This document shows positions 42,828-51,176 of a DNA stretch of 64,000 nt, one piece after another. The first letter of the stretch is position 1, and each line of letters starts with the position of its first letter. The stretch covers positions 372,001 to 436,000 of the forward strand of contig NZ_JAEVLS010000002.1 of assembly GCF_016801985.1 (NCBI RefSeq), read 5' to 3'. The position numbers and the translations under genes are program-made. A model generated the notes under the pieces. That model did not search any database. It was not told where the DNA came from and saw only the letters and a program-made list of their open reading frames with translations. The stretch comes from Steroidobacter gossypii (lineage in GTDB: Bacteria; Pseudomonadota; Gammaproteobacteria; Steroidobacterales; Steroidobacteraceae).

Positions 42828-44540
42828 ATGAGCAGATCGATGAAGGCAACCTTGTTTGGCGCGCTGTTCGGCGTGATCGCCACCTTGAGTTTCAGTGCGC
42901 ATTCTGCGCAGCCCGCGCCGAAAACGGGCGATGGTCAACAAACGCGGCCCAGCAATGTCATTTTCATACTGGTCGACGATCTTCGCTACGACGGCATGGG
43001 GTTCTTGCAGCCGGGCCTGAAGACTCCGAACATCGACCAACTGGCGCGCGGTGGCAGTTACTTCCCGAACACTGTCGTGACGTCTTCATTGTGCTCGCCA
43101 AGTCGCGCCACCATCCTCACCGGTCAGACGGCGCGCAATCACACGATCGTGGATAACAACGACGCCTCGGAAGAGGGGCTCATCTACTTTCCGAGCTATT
43201 TGCAGAAGGCGGGCTATCAGACCGCGTTCCTGGGCAAGTGGCACATGGGACAGAGCTCGGACGCACCGCGCCCCGGGTTCGACAAGTGGGTGAGTTTCAA
43301 AGGCCAAGGCTCCTATTATCCGACGACGGGCCTGTCGCCCGAAGCGGTCAAGGCCGGGCGCACCCACACGCTCAATGTCGACGGGCGGGAAGTCGCGCAA
43401 CAGGGCTACATCACCGATGAGCTCACCGACTATGCGCTGCAATGGCTGGATAAAGAGCGGAACAAGGGTAAACCCTTCTTCTTATATCTAAGCCACAAGG
43501 CCGTGCATTCCGATCCTCTGCCGGCGCCTCGCCATGCGCATCAGTACGACGACTTCGAGTTCAAGATCCCGGCAAGCGCCGCCAACACGCCGGAGAACTA
43601 CGCCGGCAAGCCGATGTGGGTCTACAACCAGCGCAACACCTGGCACGGCATCGACTTCTTCTACAACTCCGACATGAAGATGACGGAGTACCTGCGTTAC
43701 TACTATTCGACGCTCTCGGCGGTCGATGACAGCGTCGGTCGCCTGCTCGCATGGCTGAAGAAAAATCGCCTCGAGCGGGACACGCTCGTGGTGTTCACCG
43801 CCGACAACGGCTTTCTGATCGGCGAGCACGGCCTCATCGACAAGCGCAATGCCTATCAGCCCTCGGTGCGTGTGCCGATGGTCATGTATCGACCCGGCAC
43901 CGTCCCGGCTGGGGTCACCAATGAAGGACGCATCCGCAATCTCGATTTCGCGCCGACGTTCCTCGATATCGCCGGTGTGCCAAGCCCGCCGCAGTTCGAA
44001 GGGCGTAGCGCTTGGCCGTTGATCAAGGGCAGCGTGCCGGCGGCGCAATGGCAGCCGCAGGATTTCGTGTACGAGTATTATTGGGAATGGACGTTCCCCA
44101 TGACCCCCGGCACCTTCGCGATCCAGCGGGGCAACATGAAGTACATCCAGTACTACGGCATCTACGATACCGACGAGCTGTACGATGTGGTGAAGGATCC
44201 CGACGAGATGCACAACCTGATCAACGATCCGGCGTATCTGGACGCCAAGATCGAGCTCAGGAAGGCGCTGTTCGAGCAACTGGCCGATCGCAACGGCCGT
44301 CACACCATCCCTTACACGCAGCGCCTGTCGATCGGCAGTGTCCGCCGCCATCGCGAGGGAACCGGCGCCGCGCCTTACCCGGAGGCCTGGCTGGTGGAGC
44401 CCAATCGGCTCGATCGGCTCGATGACATCCTGCCGGACAGCCGTGCCAAGCAGTCGGCGCATGACCAGGGCAAGCCATTCATGCCGCTGCCGGTCGTCGG
44501 GCGGGGCACGAACGCGGTGGAAACCCCACCGAGACGCTGA
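42828..44540 (+). CDS. Type I (formylglycine) sulfatase, secreted
   Basis: 570 residues from ATG 42828, chosen because GAGGA lies 7 bases upstream and a signal peptide follows (MKATLFGALFGVIATLSFSAHSA). The sulfatase motif CSPSRATILTG (Cys89) is intact, with LVDDLRYDGM for metal binding, GKWHMGQ and FTADNGFLIGEHG. The latter and the text around YEYYWEWTFP resemble family S1 enzymes acting on heparan- or glucuronan-type sulfates, but this is only a similarity by eye. It is the third sulfatase gene and the last before the sigma-factor gene; a promoter element lies between. Confidence 0.92.
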   Translation: MSRSMKATLFGALFGVIATLSFSAHSAQPAPKTGDGQQTRPSNVIFILVDDLRYDGMGFLQPGLKTPNIDQLARGGSYFPNTVVTSSLCSPSRATILTGQTARNHTIVDNNDASEEGLIYFPSYLQKAGYQTAFLGKWHMGQSSDAPRPGFDKWVSFKGQGSYYPTTGLSPEAVKAGRTHTLNVDGREVAQQGYITDELTDYALQWLDKERNKGKPFFLYLSHKAVHSDPLPAPRHAHQYDDFEFKIPASAANTPENYAGKPMWVYNQRNTWHGIDFFYNSDMKMTEYLRYYYSTLSAVDDSVGRLLAWLKKNRLERDTLVVFTADNGFLIGEHGLIDKRNAYQPSVRVPMVMYRPGTVPAGVTNEGRIRNLDFAPTFLDIAGVPSPPQFEGRSAWPLIKGSVPAAQWQPQDFVYEYYWEWTFPMTPGTFAIQRGNMKYIQYYGIYDTDELYDVVKDPDEMHNLINDPAYLDAKIELRKALFEQLADRNGRHTIPYTQRLSIGSVRRHREGTGAAPYPEAWLVEPNRLDRLDDILPDSRAKQSAHDQGKPFMPLPVVGRGTNAVETPPRR

Positions 44541-44553
44541 CAAGGCCGTCGCC

Positions 44554-44583
44554 GGGGCCCAAAATTCGCGATTCCCGCTCTAC
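44554..44583 (+). promoter_or_regulatory. ECF-type promoter element P1 (for the sigma/FecR genes)
   Basis: GGGGCCCAAA (44554-44563), 12 bases, CGCTCTAC (44576-44583), 20 bases before the sigma-factor ATG, with the ribosome site AAGGGCGG between. The short leader and the identical elements elsewhere in the locus support autoregulation. Confidence 0.7.
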
Positions 44584-44603
44584 AGTAGGCAAGGGCGGAC
44601 ACC

Positions 44604-45101
44604 ATGGGCAATGGCACCTTATTAATGAGTTGGCGCGCGCGCTGGAATCGCAACCTGTTGCGGTTCCTGGGCAGTCGCGCCCGCCGCCAGGACATCGAGG
44701 ATCTGGCCCAGGAAACCTACCTGCGGCTATTGCGGGCCCGAGACCTGGATGACGTACACAATCCCGAGGCCTACCTCATCAGCGTCGCGAGTCATGTGAT
44801 CTCGGAATGGAAGCAACGGCAGCAGCCCTTCGACAGCGCGAGCTTCGACGAAACGAGCCTCGCCGCCGAACGGATGGATCTGGAAGCGGAGGCGGATGCG
44901 CGCATGTCGCAGCGTCGTATCGACGAGGCGCTCGCCAGCGTTGCCCCCATGATGCATGCCGTATTGTTACTGCGCCTTCGCGACGACCGCAGTTGTAAAG
45001 ATATCGCTCGGGATCTCGGCCTCACCGAGCGTCAGGTGAAGCGGCAGCTGGCGCACGGTTATGAGATTCTCCGGCGGGCGTTGCAGGACGTATCGTCATG
45101 A
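44604..45101 (+). CDS. FecI-like ECF RNA polymerase sigma factor
   Basis: 165 residues. Region 2: QDIEDLAQETYLRLLRARDLDD; region 4: KDIARDLGLTERQVKRQLAHGYEILR. It is a close relative of the sigma factor at 20418 (same WRxRWxRxLxxFL opening and matching helices). It overlaps the fecR-like gene by four bases and sits between the sulfatases and a signalling STN receptor, so it should transcribe genes for the sulfated-substrate system. The repeated promoter-like element in this locus is its probable target sequence. Confidence 0.93.
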   Translation: MGNGTLLMSWRARWNRNLLRFLGSRARRQDIEDLAQETYLRLLRARDLDDVHNPEAYLISVASHVISEWKQRQQPFDSASFDETSLAAERMDLEAEADARMSQRRIDEALASVAPMMHAVLLLRLRDDRSCKDIARDLGLTERQVKRQLAHGYEILRRALQDVSS

Positions 45102-46207
45102 AGCGCCTGAATTCTCCTGATGCGATCGAATCGGCCACCGTGCCGGAGCAGGCCGCGCATTGGTGGATCGTGCTGCATGAAGAGTCGTGCACGCGAGAGG
45201 ATCGCGAAGCATTCGCCGCCTGGGTGCGCCGCTCGCCGGAGCGGGTCGAAGCCTATCTGCGCGTGACCATGATGATGGGCACGCTGCAATCGAAACATCG
45301 CAAGTGGCCGGACACACCGCCCGACGAGCTGATCCGCGCGGCGCGCGCGTCTTCGGCAGAGATCATTCCCCTGGGGCGCTCCCAGCCGATGGCACGCGCG
45401 CCTGGTCCGTCTGCGTCTGTGGGTGCCCGCAGGTTCACGTATGCCAGCGTGGCGGCGATCTGCTGTGTCCTCGTAGTAGCCTGGCTCCTGTGGACACCGC
45501 AGCGTTTTCAGACCGAGATCGGTGAGCAGCGCTCGGTACTGTTGGGCGACGGCTCCTTGATTACGCTGAATACCGCGTCGGAGATCGAAGTGAAGTTGAC
45601 CGATGGCCGCCGCTTGATTCGGCTGGTGCGAGGCGAGGCGCTGTTCGAGGTGGCGCACGATTCGCAGCGGCCCTTCGATGTCGATACCGGCAAGGCGGTG
45701 GTGCGCGCGGTCGGCACGCGATTCAACATCGACCGGCGCGCCGATCGCACGACGGTGTCGGTCGTGCAAGGCAAGGTGCAGGTCATGACCGAGCAACCGG
45801 GCAAGCCGCAACCGTCAGGTCACGAGGCGGTCGCGGTCGATGCGCCAGCAACGGAGTTCCTGGTCGAAGCACAGCGGCTGGTGGTTACGGAGGCCGGCAT
45901 GAGCGAACCCGAGCACATTGCGGACATTGCGCCGGTGACTGCGTGGACTCAACGTCAACTGGTGTTCGAGAATCGCAGCCTGGCCGAGGTGGCCGAAGAG
46001 TTCAATCGTTACAATCGCCAGCACATCCTGATCGAGTCGCCGCGCCTGCGTACGCAATCGGTCACCGGCGTGTTTCAAGCGAACGATTCGGCGTCGTTCC
46101 TCGCATTCATTGCCAACATTCCGGGAGTGCGGGTCACGACCAGCGCGGCGGGACATCACGTAGTGTCGCTGCCGGAGGGCGGGGAGGGGCCCAAAGTTTT
46201 ACGATAG
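45098..46207 (+). CDS. FecR-type anti-sigma factor
   Basis: 369 residues. N-terminal cytoplasmic anti-sigma part (PEQAAHWWIVLHEESCTREDREAFAAW split by a loop), membrane segment (RFTYASVAAICCVLVVAWLLW, ~108-128), FecR domain (IGEQRSVLLGDGSLITLNT, RGEALFEVAHDSQRPFDV, AVGTRFNIDRR) and the C-terminal receptor-contact domain (NRSLAEVAEEFNRYNRQH, VTGVFQANDSASFLAFIA). Compared with the protein at 20911 it has an extra ~20-residue loop near residue 240. It relays the state of the STN receptor encoded next to the sigma factor. Its last codons overlap the promoter element P2. Confidence 0.93.
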   Translation: MKRLNSPDAIESATVPEQAAHWWIVLHEESCTREDREAFAAWVRRSPERVEAYLRVTMMMGTLQSKHRKWPDTPPDELIRAARASSAEIIPLGRSQPMARAPGPSASVGARRFTYASVAAICCVLVVAWLLWTPQRFQTEIGEQRSVLLGDGSLITLNTASEIEVKLTDGRRLIRLVRGEALFEVAHDSQRPFDVDTGKAVVRAVGTRFNIDRRADRTTVSVVQGKVQVMTEQPGKPQPSGHEAVAVDAPATEFLVEAQRLVVTEAGMSEPEHIADIAPVTAWTQRQLVFENRSLAEVAEEFNRYNRQHILIESPRLRTQSVTGVFQANDSASFLAFIANIPGVRVTTSAAGHHVVSLPEGGEGPKVLR

Positions 46208-46215
46208 CGCTCTAC
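46186..46215 (+). promoter_or_regulatory. ECF-type promoter element P2 (for the STN receptor)
   Basis: GGGGCCCAAA (46186-46195), 12 bases, CGCTCTAC (46208-46215), about 80 bases before the receptor ATG. Both boxes are identical to those of P1. The element overlaps the end of the fecR-like gene, so the base identity is not explained by the protein sequence. Confidence 0.7.
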
Positions 46216-46296
46216 GGGTTGGAGAGCGCAATCGTCGGGTTCACCGGACGCGACAGGCGACCATGAAGAACGATCGATAACAGACGGTAGGGGGAT

Positions 46297-49065
46297 ATGC
46301 CGCGACAGACCAGTTTCACGGTCGGTGCGGTGGCTTGCGTAGCTGCCTGGCTGCAGCCCGTGGGCACGGCCGCAGCGAGCGATGCCATCAGTCGCGAGCA
46401 CGACCTGCAGATCGAGCGCCAGCCGCTGGCGCGAGCGCTGCAGGCATTCGCCAAACAATCTGGCATTCAGATCATTTTCTTTTCGGATGTCGCCGATGGC
46501 CGTGAGGCTTCGCCTCTGGTCGGCCGGTTCACGATCGCCGCAGCGCTCGAGCAGATGCTCCTCGATTCGCAGCTCACGTTCCGCCAGATCAACGCCAACA
46601 CCATCGAGATCTGTCTGCGGAGCTCGCCGCTGTGCTCGGGAGCCCAACCCAATCCGGAGACAGAAATGAAACAACATTCGAGCGTGTACCTGGCGGGGAA
46701 CGGTCGCAAGCTACGGCGCATGAGAACGCTCTCCAGCGCGCTCATGTCCGCGGCGGCGATGACGGCGGCGGCGCAAGACAAACCGGCCTTGGAAGAAGTC
46801 GTGGTCACCGCGCAGAAACGCGAAGAGCGTCTCCAGGACGTGCCGGTGGCGGTCACGGCATTGTCTGGCGCGCAACTGGCGAGCGCGGGCATCAACGATA
46901 CCGCGAGCCTCACCAACATGACGCCCTCGCTGACATTCACCGAAGGCGCGCATCCGGCCAACAAGAATTTTCGTATTCGCGGCATCGGCACGGCCGTGTT
47001 CGGCCAGGGTCTGGAGCCTTCGGTCTCGGTGGTCGTCGATGGCATCGTGCTCGCGCGCGCCGCGCAGGGCTTTTCCGATCTCGCCGACATCGAGCGCGTC
47101 GAGGTGCTGCGCGGACCGCAGGGCACGTTGTTCGGCAAGAATTCGATCGGCGGCGTGGTCAACGTTGTCACGAAACGGCCGTCCACGACCTTCGAAGCAG
47201 ATATGGATGTCACGGTGGCCGAGGGAGATGAATATCGCGTGCGCGGCTCCGTGTCCGGTCCCCTCAGCGATACGGTGGGCGCACGACTCACCGGCTATTA
47301 CAACGATGTTGCCGGTCACATCCGCAACATCACGGTGGATCGCGACGTGAACGGCCACGAGGACCTGGGCTTTCGCGGCAAGCTCGAGTGGGATCCGACC
47401 GACCGGCTCAACATGCTGTTCATGGCGGACTATCGCGAGAACGATACTACCTGCTGCTCCAGCCAGATCATTTCCGTGGAGAACCCGCTGCTCGCGCAGT
47501 TGATGCTGCCGGTCGTGGCGAGTTTCAACAACCGGCTCGAGACCGACAATCGCATTGCCACCTCGAGCACCGAGCAAACCACGCTGTCCATCGAAGCCAA
47601 CTACGAGCTCGACGCGGTCACGCTGACTTCGTTGAGCGCGTATCAGGACTTCTTCGTCGAGAACGATCAGCCGGTGGACCGCCTCGATACGCCGACGCCG
47701 TTGTATCTGCCCGTGACCAATGGTTGGTTCGACATCAACGACGGCAGCATCGACATTCAGCAGTTCACGCAGGAGTTCCGCGTCACTTCGCCGGGTCAGC
47801 AGCGTTTCAACTACGTCGCGGGCCTTTATTTCCTGGACCTGGACCTGGACCGCAGGTTCGAGCGTCGCGTCGGCAGTTGCGCGCCGGGCGGCGAGCCGGC
47901 AGCGTTCGGCCTGCCATGCAATGTGCCTTTGTATCGTTCTCAGGCCGGCTTCCTCGCGAACACGACCACTCGCAACGTCGCGCTGTTCGGTCAGACGGAT
48001 TTCGCCATTGTGGGCAACCTGTCCGGCCTCGCCGGAGCGCGGCTGCAGTACGAAGAGATCACTTACGACGGCCGCCGTACCGCGGAGCGTGTCGTTCCGG
48101 GCGATCTGCCGCTGCCGGGATTCACGCCCTCTTCGGGCACAGGCAAGTCCGACGACACGGTGGTCACCGGCAAGCTCGGCTTGAAATATGAGTTCAGCGA
48201 CGCTGCGCAGGGCTATCTGACCTGGTCCACCGGCTACAAGGGCGCCGGCTACGAAGTGGAGTTCGCAACCATTTTCGAGAACCAGGAGCCCATCAACCCC
48301 GAAGAAGCCGAATCGTGGGAGCTGGGCTTCAAATCCCAGCTGTTCGATGGCCTGCTGTCGCTCAATACAGCGCTGTTCTATGCGCAGTACGAGGATCTGC
48401 AGGTGCAGGCCAATCGCGGCAACCCGGACTTAGGGATCGTGAGATTCGCGACCACCAATGCGGGCAGCTCGACGACGCAGGGTGTGGAGATGGAGTTTGC
48501 GTTCCGTCCCCTCGGTGGATTGTCCTTGAGCGGCGGCGTGACGTATCTCGACAGCAGTGTCGACATCGATGGATTGAACTGTCCGCTGTCCGAGCAGGCG
48601 GCGGCGCCGGTCATCACCGGCTCGCGGCCGATCAATCTGTGTTATCGCCCGGCAGTGGGGGCGAATCCGGTGCAGAACGTGCGCGGTGGCCAATTGCCGA
48701 ACTCGCCGGAGTGGCGCGGCAATCTGACGGCGCGCTATGACTTCGATGTGCCGGGCACCAGCTGGACCAGCTTCGTGCAGCTCGCGGGCAATGCCCAGTC
48801 GAAGATGAACTTCGTCATCGAACAGGACCCGCTCACGGTGCATGACAGCTACACGATCGTCGACGCCAGCATCGGTCTGCGCGACCCGAGCGAGCGCTAT
48901 CGCGTTACGTTCTTCGTCAAGAATCTTTTCGACGAGCATTACGTGACGTTGATGGGGCGCATGGCCACGCTCTCCACGGCACTGGTCACGCCCAACAACT
49001 TGCAGGCGACGATTCCCAAGGAAGCGAACCGCTACTTCGGCGCGACCTTCGGTGTGTCGTTCTGA
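46297..49065 (+). CDS. TonB-dependent receptor with STN signalling domain
   Basis: 922 residues. Signal peptide (RQTSFTVGAVACVAAWLQPVG), STN domain about residues 34-108 (LQIERQPLARALQAFAKQSG, LVGRFTIAAALEQML, INANTIEICLRS), then a second signal-peptide-like stretch (residues ~124-160: MKQHSSVYLAGNGRK, then LSSALMSAAAMTAAAQ), the plug (LEEVVVTAQKREERLQDVP, VERVEVLRGPQGTLFGKNSIGG) and a barrel ending in GVSF. The STN domain signals to the FecR protein. Given its neighbours it should import a sulfated or desulfated glycan fragment. An internal ATG at 46666 with a GGAGA ribosome site could give a receptor without the STN domain. Confidence 0.93.
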   Translation: MPRQTSFTVGAVACVAAWLQPVGTAAASDAISREHDLQIERQPLARALQAFAKQSGIQIIFFSDVADGREASPLVGRFTIAAALEQMLLDSQLTFRQINANTIEICLRSSPLCSGAQPNPETEMKQHSSVYLAGNGRKLRRMRTLSSALMSAAAMTAAAQDKPALEEVVVTAQKREERLQDVPVAVTALSGAQLASAGINDTASLTNMTPSLTFTEGAHPANKNFRIRGIGTAVFGQGLEPSVSVVVDGIVLARAAQGFSDLADIERVEVLRGPQGTLFGKNSIGGVVNVVTKRPSTTFEADMDVTVAEGDEYRVRGSVSGPLSDTVGARLTGYYNDVAGHIRNITVDRDVNGHEDLGFRGKLEWDPTDRLNMLFMADYRENDTTCCSSQIISVENPLLAQLMLPVVASFNNRLETDNRIATSSTEQTTLSIEANYELDAVTLTSLSAYQDFFVENDQPVDRLDTPTPLYLPVTNGWFDINDGSIDIQQFTQEFRVTSPGQQRFNYVAGLYFLDLDLDRRFERRVGSCAPGGEPAAFGLPCNVPLYRSQAGFLANTTTRNVALFGQTDFAIVGNLSGLAGARLQYEEITYDGRRTAERVVPGDLPLPGFTPSSGTGKSDDTVVTGKLGLKYEFSDAAQGYLTWSTGYKGAGYEVEFATIFENQEPINPEEAESWELGFKSQLFDGLLSLNTALFYAQYEDLQVQANRGNPDLGIVRFATTNAGSSTTQGVEMEFAFRPLGGLSLSGGVTYLDSSVDIDGLNCPLSEQAAAPVITGSRPINLCYRPAVGANPVQNVRGGQLPNSPEWRGNLTARYDFDVPGTSWTSFVQLAGNAQSKMNFVIEQDPLTVHDSYTIVDASIGLRDPSERYRVTFFVKNLFDEHYVTLMGRMATLSTALVTPNNLQATIPKEANRYFGATFGVSF

Positions 49066-49088
49066 TGTGACCTTTTGAAGTCGGTGAG

Positions 49089-50033
49089 ATGAATACCGGC
49101 GCACGCAGTCATGGCATGCGCCGGCTTCCCGGTGGCGATTTCATCATGGGCTCGGATCGGTTCTACCCCGAGGAGCGTCCATGCCGACGCGTGCGTGTCG
49201 ATGGTTTCTGGATCGACGAGACGCCGGTGACCAATCGGCAGTTCGCAGCGTTCGTAGCGGCCACCGGCTATCGCACCTTGGCGGAAATGCCGCCCGATCC
49301 CGCTGATTTTCCAGGCATGCCACCAGAGATGGCACGAGCGGGCTCGCTCGTGTTCGAGCGACCGCAAGGCGCGGTGAATCCCGATGCGTTTCATGGATGG
49401 TGGCAGTTTCGCTTCGGCGCCTGCTGGCAGCAGCCGCTAGGCGAGGGCAGCTCGCTTTCCGGGCTGGAAGATCATCCGGTGGTGCACATCGCCTACGCCG
49501 ATGCCGATGCCTATGCGGCGTGGGCGGGCAAGTCGCTGCCAACTGAAGCCGAATGGGAATACGCCGCGCGCGGCGGACTCGAGACGGAGTTTGCGTGGGG
49601 GGAAGAGTTGGCCCCGGAAGGGCGCATGCTGGCGAACTATTGGCAGGGTGACTTCCCGCACCAAAACCAGCTGCTCGACGGATGGGAGCGCACCTCGCCC
49701 GTGCGTACCTTTCCTCCGAATGCGTTCGGGCTCTACGACATGATCGGCAATGTTTGGGAATGGACTTGCGATTGGTACGCGCTGCCGAGCCTCGATAACA
49801 AACATCACGGCCGCTGCTGCATTCCGTCAAACCCCCGGGGCGGGCTCGAGCAGCACAGCTATGACCCGGACATGCCCCTGGCCCGCATCGGGCGCAAAGT
49901 GTTGAAGGGCGGTTCGCATTTATGCGCACCCAACTACTGTCAGCGGTACCGCCCCGCCGCACGTTACGCGCATGCCATCGATACCTCGACGAGCCACATC
50001 GGATTGCGCTGCGTGGTGCGTGATCGAGTGTGA
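49089..50033 (+). CDS. Formylglycine-generating enzyme-like protein (sulfatase maturation)
   Basis: 314 residues of the SUMF1/FGE fold. RLPGGDFIMGSDRFYPEERP, VDGFWIDETPVTNRQFAAFV, the central LPTEAEWEYAARGG and MIGNVWEWTCDWY are family signatures. Most important, GGSHLCAPNYCQRYR keeps both copper-binding/catalytic Cys (Cys279 and Cys284) with the spacing of genuine FGE, so it should oxidise the Cys in C-x-P-x-R motifs to formylglycine. The three sulfatases upstream all carry that motif. No signal peptide is seen, fitting a cytoplasmic action before Tat or Sec export. It starts 23 bases after the receptor stop, so it probably shares its transcript. Confidence 0.92.
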   Translation: MNTGARSHGMRRLPGGDFIMGSDRFYPEERPCRRVRVDGFWIDETPVTNRQFAAFVAATGYRTLAEMPPDPADFPGMPPEMARAGSLVFERPQGAVNPDAFHGWWQFRFGACWQQPLGEGSSLSGLEDHPVVHIAYADADAYAAWAGKSLPTEAEWEYAARGGLETEFAWGEELAPEGRMLANYWQGDFPHQNQLLDGWERTSPVRTFPPNAFGLYDMIGNVWEWTCDWYALPSLDNKHHGRCCIPSNPRGGLEQHSYDPDMPLARIGRKVLKGGSHLCAPNYCQRYRPAARYAHAIDTSTSHIGLRCVVRDRV

Positions 50034-50089
50034 TTCCCAGCCATTCACGGCCGTGAAGGTTTTCGAAGGATGTGTCGAGTCGGCATCGT

Positions 50090-51034
50090 TCAATCCACAT
50101 CCACCGGCAAGACCGCGCCACGTGTCTGTAGCTGAGTGGCCGTCATGTCGATCTCGCGTATCAATGCTCTTGCTGGTGAGGCCAGGTCATCGCGATCGCG
50201 ACGGCTGATGTGCACGGCGCAGCTACCTAGCGGCTCACGTGTGTTGATCTCCACCAGGTCGCCGGCTGCGAGATCGCGCGCCACGAGGTTGTGGGGGAGG
50301 ACGGCGATGGCGGTGGACTCCCGCAGGAATTCGTTGGCAATGTGATAGTTGCCTTCGATGAAGTTGGTGGGGAAGGGCACCTTTTGTCCGGCGAACAGCG
50401 CGCTGACCGGGTCGCGAAACTCTCGATAAGGATGCGCGATGAACCACGGATAATCGAGCAACTCGCTGCGTCGAGGCGATCTTTTGCTGGTCAGCGGGTG
50501 CCCCTTGCGCACGACGATCACCAGCCGCTCGTTGAAGAGGATGCGATGGTCGAGCTCCGCCATCTGCTCGGAGGTGCCCGCATAGCCGATGACGAAATCC
50601 AGCTCGCCCAGACGCAACGCTGGCAACAAGTTGTCGTTGTGGCTCGGTACGACGGTGACCACGACCCGTGGATGTGTGCGCTTGAAACTTGCGAGCGCGA
50701 GCGGCAGCAGCGGCGAAGCTGTAATCGGCAATACTCCCACGTTGACATGTCCGAACTCGGCGTTGCGCGTGGCCTGAACCCGCGCCAGCCCTACGTTCAA
50801 TTCCGACAGCACCTTGACCGCGTGTTGAATGAAAACGCGCCCGTATGCGGTCAGAGTGACGCCTTGCCGGCTGCGATCGAGCAGCTTGGCGCCAAGCGTG
50901 GCTTCCAGCTTGAGAATGGCGCTGGTTATAGCTGGCTGCGTTACGTCGAGTCGCTGGGCTGCCTTGAGCAGGCTGCCGCTGCGCGAGGCCTCGACGAAAT
51001 ACAGTAATTGCCGGGTTTGAATGCTGGTGTCCAT
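50090..51034 (-). CDS. LysR-family transcriptional regulator of the ring-cleavage operon
   Basis: 314 residues from the ATG at 51034 (MDTSIQTRQLLYF); codons further upstream are not part of the family. Helix-turn-helix in LKAAQRLDVTQPAITSAILK and KLEATLGAKLLDR. The effector domain (FGHVNVGVLPITASPLLPLALASF in two runs, LDFVIGYAG) resembles GbpR/CbbR-like regulators of aromatic and gallate catabolism. It is divergent from the HyuA gene; a 17-bp palindrome with LysR spacing lies 26 bases upstream of its start codon. It most likely activates the operon in response to a pathway intermediate. Confidence 0.92.
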   Translation of the reverse strand: MDTSIQTRQLLYFVEASRSGSLLKAAQRLDVTQPAITSAILKLEATLGAKLLDRSRQGVTLTAYGRVFIQHAVKVLSELNVGLARVQATRNAEFGHVNVGVLPITASPLLPLALASFKRTHPRVVVTVVPSHNDNLLPALRLGELDFVIGYAGTSEQMAELDHRILFNERLVIVVRKGHPLTSKRSPRRSELLDYPWFIAHPYREFRDPVSALFAGQKVPFPTNFIEGNYHIANEFLRESTAIAVLPHNLVARDLAAGDLVEINTREPLGSCAVHISRRDRDDLASPARALIREIDMTATQLQTRGAVLPVDVD

Positions 51035-51059
51035 GAGTCCGAGCGGGCGACCGCCGTTG

Positions 51060-51076
51060 TATAAACATCGTTTATA
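51060..51076. promoter_or_regulatory. LysR-type operator palindrome TATAAAC-ATC-GTTTATA
   Basis: A perfect 7+3+7 dyad containing T-N11-A, in the 142-base gap between the LysR gene and HyuA. It is the only A/T-rich stretch in this gap and therefore the best candidate binding site for the divergent regulator. Confidence 0.6.
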
Positions 51077-51176
51077 GATAAGCCCCGACAATCTATTCCC
51101 CGCCTGCCTATTCTGCAATCCATCGCGGCTGGCCGCTCGCATACGGCCACCGCAGGTTCATGGCGAAGGGGGGTTC

